Made by a program: the position numbers and the translations under genes
The notes under the pieces: model-generated
Told to the model about the DNA's origin: nothing
The model's database searches: none
The model's input: only the letters and a program-made list of their open reading frames with translations
Part shown: positions 1-5,321 of the stretch, one piece after another
Layout of the letters: each line of letters begins with the position of its first letter
How positions within the stretch are numbered: the first letter of the stretch is position 1
Source of the DNA: Eggerthellaceae bacterium
GTDB taxonomy: Bacteria > Actinomycetota > Coriobacteriia > Coriobacteriales > Eggerthellaceae
Length of the DNA: 5,570 bases
NCBI GenBank assembly: GCA_017459485.1
Contig: JAFUCW010000389.1
Span: 1-5,570, forward strand
Direction: 5' to 3'

Positions 1-40
1 CTATTGCACGCTCCACGACGCCCCTCGCTGTTTCTCCATG

Positions 41-242
41 GGCGACCTGCGAGTGAGGGCTGCCGGACCTGCGACCGCGGCGGCTTCGCTTCGCTCTCCG
101 CCTCTCCCGGGTCCGCCTGGCGGAATCTACGGCAGAGGGCAACTGGACCTGCAACTCCCGGCGGTGCGCGCTCGCTTCGCTCGCCGGCCGCCTCTCCCGG
201 GTCCGCCTGGCGGAACCTGCAAGTGAGGGCAACCGGACCTGC
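41..242. repeat. Diverged tandem repeat, about 80-90 bp period, three copies
   Basis: Bases 98-152 and 188-242 are two copies exactly 90 bp apart. By my count they are 48/55 identical, and the first 28 bases are the same. An earlier partial copy at 45-73 matches 215-243 at about 26 of 29 positions, 170 bp away. Each full copy carries CTCCCGGGTCCGCC and the perfect 13-base inverted repeat TCCGCCTGGCGGA (112-124 and 202-214), then a GAGGGCAACYGGACCTGC block. The array may continue left of the window. Confidence 0.8.
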
Positions 243-277
243 GGCGTTGGGCCCCTGACCTGCGGGTCCCCGCGCTC

Positions 278-316
278 GCAGCATCGGCGCTGCAGGGGGA
301 GGCGGGGGGCGCGGGG
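278..316. other. Small inverted repeat followed by a G-rich run
   Basis: GCAGC (278-282) pairs with GCTGC (289-293) across a 6-nt loop. It is followed at 295-316 by runs of 5, 2, 6 and 4 Gs separated by 1-3 bases. Only three runs reach three Gs, so a regular three-layer G-quadruplex is not clearly encoded, although a two-layer or bulged one is possible. In DNA this GC-rich such a run can arise by chance. Confidence 0.3.
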
Positions 317-444
317 CACTGCGCAGCTTCCAGCGAGCGCAGGCGAAGGCAAGCGCGCCTCCAGGAGCGCGGCAAGTCCAGGTTATGGACCGAGCGGCCG
401 GGGACAAGGCGGACCATGCGTCCATCCATCGCCGCGCTCTTTTG

Positions 445-469
445 CGCGCTTGACTCGCCGTCAAGCGCG
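445..469. repeat. Perfect 10-bp inverted repeat with a 5-nt loop
   Basis: CGCGCTTGAC (445-454) is the exact reverse complement of GTCAAGCGCG (460-469), with loop TCGCC. It is the strongest hairpin in the gene-free region. There is no T-run after the stem on either strand (TTTT at 440-443 lies on the wrong side for a plus-strand terminator and reads as A on the minus strand). A classical intrinsic terminator is therefore unlikely. It could be an operator dyad or part of an RNA structure. Confidence 0.6.
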
Positions 470-495
470 AGCGCGCGAAGCAGGGGCCCGCGCCC

Positions 496-710
496 CCGCC
501 TTCCCCGGGACGGGTCCATGTTCCCTTGCGGCTGCTCCAATGCGTGCTCGAAGCCCCACAGTCCTACGCCCCGCCTTCCCTGGGACGGGTCCGCTCCTTC
601 GCAGCCCCGCATCTCCCCTGGGCGGGTTCGCGAGCCCCTTTGGCGGCGCGCTCGGGGCATTGCGGCTCCTCGGCTGGTCGCCTTACCCGGGTCCGTCGTG
701 TGGAATCTGG
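496..710. repeat. Dispersed 20-bp GC-rich motif, four related copies
   Basis: The core CCTTCCCYGGGACGGGTCC occurs at 499-517 and 574-592. The full 22-base copies, 496-517 and 571-592, differ at one base. More diverged relatives lie at about 608-630 (CTCCCCTGGGCGGGTTCG) and 681-708 (ACCCGGGTCCG then GGAATCT). The last copy also resembles the left-hand array: CCCGGGTCCG and GGAATCT are spaced as in 104-127. It ends only about 27 bp before the GtrA start codon, so the repeat family reaches into that gene's promoter. Confidence 0.65.
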
Positions 711-722
711 GGGATTATCGGA

Positions 723-735
723 TAAGATAGGGACA
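723..735 (+). promoter_or_regulatory. Probable -10 element of a leaderless promoter for the GtrA gene
   Basis: The hexamer TAAGAT at 723-728 fits the TANNNT form of an actinobacterial -10 box. Its last base is seven before the A of the ATG at 735, so transcription would be expected to begin at the start codon itself. The only Shine-Dalgarno-like bases (GGGA, 730-733) sit one base from the ATG, too close to work. No convincing -35 hexamer is visible at about 700-705. Confidence 0.45.
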
Positions 736-1259
736 TGCAAAAGCTGATCGGACAATTTGCCAAATTTGGCGTGGTGGGCATTATCGCGTTTTTTATCGAT
801 TACGGCACCATGCTGTTTCTCACCGAAGTGTTTGGTGTCCCCTACATCATTTCCACTACGGTCGGCTTTATCGTTTCTGTCATCTTCAACTATCTTGCCT
901 CTATGCGCTTTGTGTTCCAACACAAAGAAGGCATGAGCCGCCGTCGCGAGTTTGTCATCTTCGTCGTGCTTTCAGTTATCGGCCTTGGGCTCAACGACCT
1001 GCTTATGTACATTGGGGTCGACCTGGTTCATCTTGACTACCGATTGGTCAAAATCGGGGCCACAGCCATAGTCATGGTCTACAACTTTGTCACGCGCAAG
1101 ATCTTTCTGGACGCCGGGTCTTCCGATGACAGGGAGTCAGATGGCGAAAAGGCCGATGCCGGGCAGGCAAACGACGAAGTGCCAGACACCGGGCAGGCGG
1201 ACGGCATGGAGTCAGATACAAGGCAGGCGGACGCTGGTAAGGCAGGGGAGCCGCAATGA
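735..1259 (+). CDS. GtrA-family small membrane protein with a repeat-encoded acidic tail
   Basis: GtrA-family proteins are small integral membrane proteins of four helices. They are linked to cell-surface polysaccharide synthesis, often as presumed flippases or partners for polyprenyl-phosphate-linked sugars. Residues 1-126 have this shape, with hydrophobic segments near 11-31, 36-56, 73-95 and 102-123. Family-typical sequences are also visible: FGVVGIIAFFIDYG at the N-terminus, FNYLASMRFVF (51-61) and NFVTRKIF near the end of helix 4. The usual family length is about 120-150 residues. Here, 174 residues include a hydrophilic tail from about 127 made mostly of pentapeptide repeats (131-170). 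The gene overlaps the next one by 4 bp (ATGA), indicating translational coupling. Its membrane-coding part is visibly AT-richer than the neighbours, partly because of hydrophobic codons. The substrate is unknown; the family assignment is strong. Confidence 0.92.
   Translation: MQKLIGQFAKFGVVGIIAFFIDYGTMLFLTEVFGVPYIISTTVGFIVSVIFNYLASMRFVFQHKEGMSRRREFVIFVVLSVIGLGLNDLLMYIGVDLVHLDYRLVKIGATAIVMVYNFVTRKIFLDAGSSDDRESDGEKADAGQANDEVPDTGQADGMESDTRQADAGKAGEPQ
1125..1244 (+). repeat. 15-bp tandem repeat (eight degenerate units) encoding pentapeptides in the GtrA tail
   Basis: Eight consecutive 15-base units in the reading frame encode five-residue blocks that mostly begin with Asp and end in Ala or Ser, for example DAGQA, DTGQA and DTRQA. 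Alternate units are most alike: GGCAGGC recurs at 1162, 1192 and 1222, exactly 30 bases apart, and GGAGTCAGAT occurs at 1133 and 1208. The unit length is a multiple of three, so copy-number change would keep the frame. The next gene's ribosome-binding site lies just beyond the last unit. Confidence 0.8.
1244..1250 (+). promoter_or_regulatory. Ribosome-binding site of the GT2 gene, inside the GtrA gene end
   Basis: A GGGGAG run ending at 1250 lies five bases before the ATG at 1256, good Shine-Dalgarno spacing. It supports this start over any later one. It sits within the last codons of the GtrA gene, directly after the 15-bp repeat. Confidence 0.7.
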
Positions 1260-2155
1260 AGGTAGCGGCAGTTGTGGTGACGTACAACCGCAGCGCGCTG
1301 CTCGTTCAATGCGTGGAGCGCTTGCGTGCCCAGAAGCTTGCCGTGGGCGATGCGCTTGACGTGCTGGTCATCGACAACGCAAGCACCGACGACACCATGT
1401 ACGCCATTTCTCCGTTTATCGAAGACGGTGCCGTGCGCTATTACAATACCGGTTCGAATTTGGGCGGCGCTGGCGGCTTCGCATTCGGGATGAACGTGGC
1501 GGCATCCCAGGCGTCGTGCTACGACTGCCTGTGGGTCATGGACGACGAGTGCCTGCCCGATCCAGACGCCTTGAGCGCCTTGCTTGAAGCGGGACGCAGC
1601 CTGGAGGGCACGTGGGGGTACCTCTCTTCGGTCGTGCGCTGGAAGGATGGGAGCCCTTGCGCGATGAACATCCAGCGCCACCCCCTTTTCCGCAACATTG
1701 AAGACTTCGAGCCCCGCGTGCAGCCATGCACGTTGGCGTCGTTCGTTTCGCTGCTCGTTCCCACTGCCGTCGTGCGCGAAGTGGGCCTTCCGCATGCGGA
1801 GTTCTTCATCTGGACCGACGACTGGGAGTTCACGCGCCGCGTGTCGCGCCTCTATCCCTGCTACGTGGTGGGCGGGAGCAAAGTCGTGCACGCATCGGCG
1901 ACCAACAACCCGGGCAACATCTTCACCGACCCGCCCGAGCGCCTGGACCGCTACGCATGCATCTATCGCAACGACGTGGTGCTTTATCGCGAAGAGGGTT
2001 TGCGTGGAAAGCTGTTCGTTTGGGTGAGGGCGCTCTACCACACGCTGCGCGTGCTCCTGTCCGACGTGAGCGAAAAAAGGCGGAGAGTCGACCTTATCTG
2101 GAACGGCACGCGCGAGGGATTCCGCTTTCATCCCAAGGTACGCTTTCCGTCGTAA
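1256..2155 (+). CDS. GT2 glycosyltransferase, GlfT1-like (galactan-initiating type)
   Basis: This is a GT-A fold family 2 inverting glycosyltransferase of 299 residues with no membrane helix, likely acting at the inner face of the membrane. Visible landmarks are the nucleotide-binding strand VVTYNR (7-12), VIDNASTDDT (38-47), NLGGAGGFAFGM (68-79), the DXD-type metal site in WVMDDE (93-98), the presumed catalytic-base segment FFIWTDDWEF (183-192), and a following His in HASATNN (212-218). From memory, mycobacterial GlfT1 (Rv3782, about 304 residues) shares the NLGGAGGFA-GM block, the late YRN motif (here 237-239) and the length. GlfT1 adds the first galactofuranose residues to a rhamnosyl-GlcNAc-diphospho-polyprenol primer. 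That exact role here is inference, and a rhamnosyltransferase or other sugar specificity is possible. It is co-transcribed with the GtrA gene (4-bp overlap) and precedes the GlfT2-like gene. Confidence 0.92.
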   Translation: MKVAAVVVTYNRSALLVQCVERLRAQKLAVGDALDVLVIDNASTDDTMYAISPFIEDGAVRYYNTGSNLGGAGGFAFGMNVAASQASCYDCLWVMDDECLPDPDALSALLEAGRSLEGTWGYLSSVVRWKDGSPCAMNIQRHPLFRNIEDFEPRVQPCTLASFVSLLVPTAVVREVGLPHAEFFIWTDDWEFTRRVSRLYPCYVVGGSKVVHASATNNPGNIFTDPPERLDRYACIYRNDVVLYREEGLRGKLFVWVRALYHTLRVLLSDVSEKRRRVDLIWNGTREGFRFHPKVRFPS

Positions 2156-2160
2156 GGACC

Positions 2161-2191
2161 TGTGCAAAAGAGCGCCGTTGTGCAGAGCGCT
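2161..2191. repeat. Short direct and inverted repeats in the intergenic gap
   Basis: TGTGCA occurs at 2161 and 2180, each followed within a few bases by AGCGC, giving two similar half-sites 19 bp apart. AGCGC (2171-2175) and GCGCT (2187-2191) also form a 5-bp inverted repeat. No T-run follows, so a terminator is not supported. The position, just upstream of a presumed promoter, would suit a regulator site, but this is weak. Confidence 0.3.
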
Positions 2192-2219
2192 GAATTCGGG
2201 TGCAGTTTGAGCTAACCTG

Positions 2220-2235
2220 TGGCACAATTACACCA
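2220..2235 (+). promoter_or_regulatory. Probable extended -10 of a leaderless promoter for the GlfT2-like gene
   Basis: TGGCACAAT (2220-2228) reads as an extended -10: TGn followed by CACAAT, four of six matches to TATAAT. The hexamer ends seven bases before the A of the ATG at 2235, predicting a transcript that starts at the start codon. There is no purine-rich Shine-Dalgarno sequence in the preceding 20 bases (ACCTGTGGCACAATTACACC), which is what a leaderless gene would show. TTGAGC at 2207-2212 is too close to act as its -35. Confidence 0.45.
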
Positions 2236-4283
2236 TGCTGCACAAACTATCCAACATAGTTCTTTCGACCACGGATTTTCCGGATGGGTGCGAGAACCTG
2301 CTTATGCGCCACTACGGTGCGCCCACTGCCAACGTCATATCTTTCGACGAGGATAAGGGTGTCCTGGCTTTTTCGGGAACAATCGATTTCCTTACATATT
2401 TCAACGCGCTTCCCTTGTCCAAATGGCGCCAGTACGCCTCTTTGGACAACGTGGTGCTCCATCTGGAGCTTTCCGGCGACGATTGCGACGTAGCACTCCA
2501 GCGCGCGTATAGCACTGGGAAAGCAAAACACGCTGTAGTCACGCGCACCGTGTGCAACTACTTTGCCGATGCCTGCCCCGCGCTGGTGCGCTTTGAGGAT
2601 GCGCTCGACGGTGCAAGGAGTGCCGAAGCCGCAGGACACGCCGAAGCCGCAGGACACGCCGAAACCGCCGAAGCCATAGGATACGCCGAAGCCGCGGAGG
2701 GTGCAGAGCTAGCTTCTTCCCGCCTTGAAGACGGGTGGTGGTCGCTTGACGTCCCCATCCAGATCGACGACGCCGTCCTTGTAGGCGCGTTGCTCGCAAG
2801 CGGCGGGAGCACATGCGTACGCAACGCTTACTTCGCAACCGACGTGGACGACGCACGGGTCCGTCCCATCTGCTTGGCGCTTGCCACTACCACGTTCAAC
2901 AACGAAGACTACATCGTTCCCAACATCGACCTGGTGCGTCGCAAGGTACTGGGGAGCGAAGAGCCTATCGCTTCTGCGTTCCACATGTTTGTGGTGGACA
3001 ACGGTCGCACGTTGGATGCCGATGCGCTTTCCGGCGACGGCGTCACGGTGTTGCGCAACCCCAACGTGGGCGGTGCCGGTGGGTTCGCGCGCGGCATGCT
3101 CGAAGCGCTTGGCGAAGGCTCCTGCGGGCCTCATGCCCAAGAGTTCACGCACGTGCTGCTCATGGACGACGACGTGCGCGTCATGCCCGAAAGCTTTATT
3201 CGCACGTTCAACTTGCTCTGCCTTGCCAACAGCGAATACCGCGACGCGTTCGTGCAGGGGGCCATGCTGAAGCTTCAGGAGCCCGACGTGCAGTTCGAAG
3301 ACGTCTCGTTCGTGAAGTACCTGGGCGGCTACCAGGCGTACAAGGAGACGCTCTACGTTTCGAACGTCGAAGAGCTGGTCGAAAACGAGGTCGCCCCCGT
3401 TGAAGGCCACTCAGGCACCTACGGCGCGTGGTGGTATTCCTGCATCCCCCTTTCCGCCGTACGCGCGCGGGGGTTGCCGTTGCCGCTGTTCATCCGCATA
3501 GACGACGTGGAATATGGTGCGCGCCAGCCTGCCACGTACATGTCTATGAGCGGCATTTGCGTGTGGCACGCCCACTTCGTCGGCCGCTTCCGTCCGTCGG
3601 TGGACCTCTACCAGTACGGGCGCAACATGCTCGTTGCTTCGGCATGCTCGGACATCTCCGACATGCGGGCGTTCATGGCGAAATACTGGCGCAACTTCCA
3701 TACGTACGTGCGCTTCCTGGGCTACGAAAAGGCAGAGCTATGGCTGGATGCGCTCGAGCATTACCTGAAAGGCCCCGATTGGCTGGCAACGGTCGACGGT
3801 GCGAAGCTGATGAAGGACAATGCGGCGCGCAACGAGAAAATGCTTCCGTACGACGAGCTGTCCGAAGAAGACAAAGCCGTCGTGTCTCAGGTGAAAGTCG
3901 TGCCGAAATGGATTGACGAAGACGGCAACGGCGAGCGTCCGAAATGGTGGCTTGCTGCCGAAGCGCTTCCCTACGACCGCCATCGGTTCCCCGATTCGAT
4001 GCTGCGCGATCAGCCCGGCGTGGTCTACTATGCCGACACCATGTCGCCTTGGTACGAAACGGCCATGCGGAGCACGTTGGTTGCCGTGGACAACACCGGA
4101 ACGAAGTTTCATGTGCGCAGGATCGACCATGCCAGGTATCGCAAGCTGACGCAACGTGCCACGGCGCTCAAGCGCACGTATCGCGCCCGTGGTGCGCAGG
4201 TAGCGAACGAATACCGCTACGCCGCGCCGTATCTTCAGTCGGCCGAGTATTGGAGAGCCTTCTTGGGCCTTGATCGGGATTGA
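2235..4283 (+). CDS. glfT2: GlfT2-like galactofuranosyltransferase (galactan polymerase type)
   Basis: GlfT2 is a processive GT2 enzyme that extends the galactan chain from UDP-galactofuranose on a polyprenyl-diphosphate lipid. This 682-residue protein follows its layout. It has an N-terminal beta-sandwich with FLTYFNALPLSKW (52-64) and LEDGWWSLDV (164-173). The GT-A domain has TTTFNNEDYI (218-227), VVDNG (253-257), NPNVGGAGGFARGM (275-288), metal site MDDDV (310-314), acceptor-site WW (399-400), presumed base pair in FIRIDDVEYGAR (419-430) and WHAHF (444-448). A C-terminal helical part ends near 680. From memory, M. tuberculosis GlfT2 (637 residues) has closely similar segments in the same order, including LPLFIKWDD; here the Trp before DD is Ile422. 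The extra length is partly a repeat-encoded insert (130-158). Donor and linkage are inferred. No Shine-Dalgarno sequence precedes the ATG. It is probably a separate transcript, converging on the exporter genes. Confidence 0.9.
   Translation: MLHKLSNIVLSTTDFPDGCENLLMRHYGAPTANVISFDEDKGVLAFSGTIDFLTYFNALPLSKWRQYASLDNVVLHLELSGDDCDVALQRAYSTGKAKHAVVTRTVCNYFADACPALVRFEDALDGARSAEAAGHAEAAGHAETAEAIGYAEAAEGAELASSRLEDGWWSLDVPIQIDDAVLVGALLASGGSTCVRNAYFATDVDDARVRPICLALATTTFNNEDYIVPNIDLVRRKVLGSEEPIASAFHMFVVDNGRTLDADALSGDGVTVLRNPNVGGAGGFARGMLEALGEGSCGPHAQEFTHVLLMDDDVRVMPESFIRTFNLLCLANSEYRDAFVQGAMLKLQEPDVQFEDVSFVKYLGGYQAYKETLYVSNVEELVENEVAPVEGHSGTYGAWWYSCIPLSAVRARGLPLPLFIRIDDVEYGARQPATYMSMSGICVWHAHFVGRFRPSVDLYQYGRNMLVASACSDISDMRAFMAKYWRNFHTYVRFLGYEKAELWLDALEHYLKGPDWLATVDGAKLMKDNAARNEKMLPYDELSEEDKAVVSQVKVVPKWIDEDGNGERPKWWLAAEALPYDRHRFPDSMLRDQPGVVYYADTMSPWYETAMRSTLVAVDNTGTKFHVRRIDHARYRKLTQRATALKRTYRARGAQVANEYRYAAPYLQSAEYWRAFLGLDRD
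2622..2702 (+). repeat. 18-bp coding minisatellite in the GlfT2-like gene
   Basis: The unit GCCGAAGCCGCAGGACAC occurs twice without change (2622-2639, 2640-2657). It is followed by a 9-base half unit (2658-2666), a variant unit (2667-2684) and a last diverged unit (2685-2702). All stay in frame and encode AEAAGH-type hexapeptides (residues 130-156). The insert lies in the N-terminal beta-sandwich just before the conserved LEDGWW strand, probably in a surface loop. Two identical neighbouring units suggest recent duplication. Confidence 0.88.
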
Positions 4284-4304
4284 CCAAGCGGGCAGGCTTA
4301 GGTC
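4282..4304 (+). terminator. Possible weak hairpin overlapping the stop codon of the GlfT2-like gene
   Basis: GACC-AAGC (4282-4289) can pair with GCTT-A-GGTC (4296-4304), eight base pairs with one bulged A and loop GGGCAG. It begins inside the TGA stop codon. No T-run follows, so it would be an atypical terminator at best. Confidence 0.25.
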
Positions 4305-4345
4305 CGCGCGGGCTCGGGCGAGGTAGAACCTGGGTTTTAGGCATT

Positions 4346-4467
4346 GGCAGGCCGAAGTCAGAATGGGGCAGAACCCGAAGACGGGACAAGCCGAAGTCGG
4401 GCAGCATCCATAGACGGAACAGAAACGCGCAGGCAGGGCAAAGTCCGTAGGCGGGCAAGTCTGGGCG
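4346..4467. repeat. Degenerate 16-20 bp repeat filling the convergent intergenic gap
   Basis: About seven units can be laid out, starting near 4346, 4366, 4384, 4400, 4417, 4436 and 4454. They follow a loose consensus GGGCAGANCCGAAGWCG. The clearest are 4366-4383 (GGGCAGAACCCGAAGACG) and 4384-4399 (GGACAAGCCGAAGTCG). The gap between the two convergent stop codons (4284-4484) holds no gene. The CCGAAG-CG-GGACA order resembles the 18-bp coding repeat at 2622-2702. Outer units are strongly diverged and their borders are my choice. Confidence 0.6.
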
Positions 4468-4481
4468 TGTCCTCGCGCCAG
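4461..4481 (-). terminator. Possible weak hairpin after the exporter ATPase gene
   Basis: CTGG-CG near 4461-4467 can pair with CG-CCAG near 4476-4481, six base pairs with a bulged G. It lies a few bases beyond the minus-strand stop codon at 4485. No T-run is visible downstream on the minus strand, so termination here is only a guess. Confidence 0.2.
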
Positions 4482-4484
4482 GCC

Positions 4485-5312
4485 CTATTGTTGTTCTGCA
4501 GAGGCGGTGTAGGCCTCCATGACGGTGTCGACGTCGCCGACCATGCGCTCGGTTCCCCGGTCGATCCAGATGGCGCGGTTGCACACGCGTTGCACCTGCT
4601 CGGTGGAGTGCGACACGAACAGCAGCGTGGTCCCATGTCCGTCCACCAGCTCGCTGATGCGCCGCTCGCACTTTTCGCGGAACATGAAGTCGCCCACAGA
4701 AAGCGCCTCGTCGACCACCAGGATGTCGGGCGTGGTCGCCGTGGCAATGGCGAACGCGATGCGCGCACGCATGCCGCTTGAGTAGTTCTTCAGCGGCATG
4801 TCCACGAAATCCTGCACTTCGGCGAACTCCACGATCGAGGCGAAGTTTTCGTCGATGAACTCCTTGCTGTAGCCGAGCAACGCGCCGTTGAGGTAAGTGT
4901 TTTCGCGGGCGGTCAAATCCGGGTCGAAACCAGCGCCCAGTTCGATCAACGGCGCCATGGTTCCGTAGCTTTTCACGGTGCCCTGCGTGGGCTCGAGCAC
5001 GCCGGCGATGCATTTGAGCAGGGTGGACTTGCCCGACCCGTTCATGCCGACCAGCCCATAGCGTTCGCCGGGATAGATGTTCAAGGACACGTTTTTCAGC
5101 GCCACGAATTCGCGGTAGAACAGCTCGCGCTTGATCAGCTTGATGAAGTACTCCTTGAGGTTGGTCAGCTGCTCGTTGGCTATGTTGAACGTCATCTGGA
5201 GGGCTTTGATCTCTCTGATCGGCAGCTCTCCTGCGTGCGCTTCGTCGGTGGCGCGCAGGGCGTCCAGGACTTCCTGGGAAAGCGGTTCGAGGGGTGTGAA
5301 CGTGCGTGCCAT
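4485..5312 (-). CDS. wzt: Wzt/TagH-type polysaccharide ABC exporter, ATP-binding protein
   Basis: This is the nucleotide-binding subunit of an ABC-2 exporter that moves lipid-linked polysaccharide across the cytoplasmic membrane, powered by ATP. In 275 residues it shows Walker A GMNGSGKST (89-97), the family-typical LIELGAGFDPDLTARENTYLNG region split across about 122-142, signature YSSGM (177-181), Walker B ILVVDE (197-202) and the switch His235 in FVSHS. About 60 N-terminal residues precede the ATPase core, including KEYFIKLIKREL (53-64), a pre-core segment common in TagH/Wzt relatives. The protein ends soon after the core, so it lacks the C-terminal carbohydrate-binding domain of Wzt proteins that recognise capped O-antigens. 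Mycobacterial Wzt (Rv3781, about 273 residues from memory) is similarly short. The ATG at 5312 is chosen because AGGAG lies four bases upstream; longer open frame to 5504 runs into the permease gene in another frame. Confidence 0.95.
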   Translation of the reverse strand: MARTFTPLEPLSQEVLDALRATDEAHAGELPIREIKALQMTFNIANEQLTNLKEYFIKLIKRELFYREFVALKNVSLNIYPGERYGLVGMNGSGKSTLLKCIAGVLEPTQGTVKSYGTMAPLIELGAGFDPDLTARENTYLNGALLGYSKEFIDENFASIVEFAEVQDFVDMPLKNYSSGMRARIAFAIATATTPDILVVDEALSVGDFMFREKCERRISELVDGHGTTLLFVSHSTEQVQRVCNRAIWIDRGTERMVGDVDTVMEAYTASAEQQ

Positions 5313-5316
5313 GGTG

Positions 5317-5321
5317 CTCCT
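5317..5321 (-). promoter_or_regulatory. Ribosome-binding site of the exporter ATPase gene, overlapping the permease stop codon
   Basis: On the minus strand the sequence reads TAGGAGCACCATG. AGGAG is four bases before the ATG at 5312 and shares its first two bases with the TAG stop codon of the permease gene (5320-5322). This fixes the ATPase start and points to coupled translation of the two exporter subunits. Confidence 0.8.

Larger units (their letters stand above)
1..734. other. Gene-free, very GC-rich repeat-bearing region upstream of the polysaccharide genes
   Basis: I find no credible gene here. The longest open frames on either strand (for example 127-660 minus) translate to Arg/Pro/Ser/Ala-rich, low-complexity sequence without any recognisable motif, as expected when stop codons are rare in GC-rich DNA. 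The stretch instead contains two sets of short related sequences (41-242 and about 496-710), several small inverted repeats, and a G-rich run at 295-316. It ends in the presumed promoter of the GtrA gene. I could not match it to rRNA, tRNA, RNase P RNA or tmRNA by eye. A structured non-coding RNA or an eroded mobile or repeat element remains possible. Confidence 0.6.

Noticed and set aside
4..258. Short plus-strand open frame with a repeated PGSAWRNL-type peptide
   Set aside because: The peptide repeat simply reflects the 90-bp DNA repeat. The overlapping frame shows the same effect, there is no ribosome-binding site, and the repeat copies do not favour synonymous changes.
295..316. G-quadruplex motif
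   Set aside because: Only three G-runs of three or more are within loop distance, so the standard four-run pattern is not met.
127..660. 177-codon minus-strand open frame in the left region
   Set aside because: Arg/Pro/Ser-rich low-complexity translation with no motif, running through the non-coding repeats; expected by chance in DNA with so few stop codons.
1079..2227. 382-codon open frame opposite the GT2 gene
   Set aside because: Antisense shadow of a well-supported glycosyltransferase gene; no recognisable domain.
2622..2702. CRISPR-like array
   Set aside because: Units are 18 bp, contiguous, in frame and without unique spacers; the same objection applies to the arrays at 1125-1244 and 4346-4467.
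4168..5013. 281-codon minus-strand frame crossing the convergent gap
   Set aside because: Overlaps the exporter ATPase in another frame and reads antisense through the GlfT2-like gene end. Its LPDFGL-type peptide repeats come from the intergenic DNA repeat.
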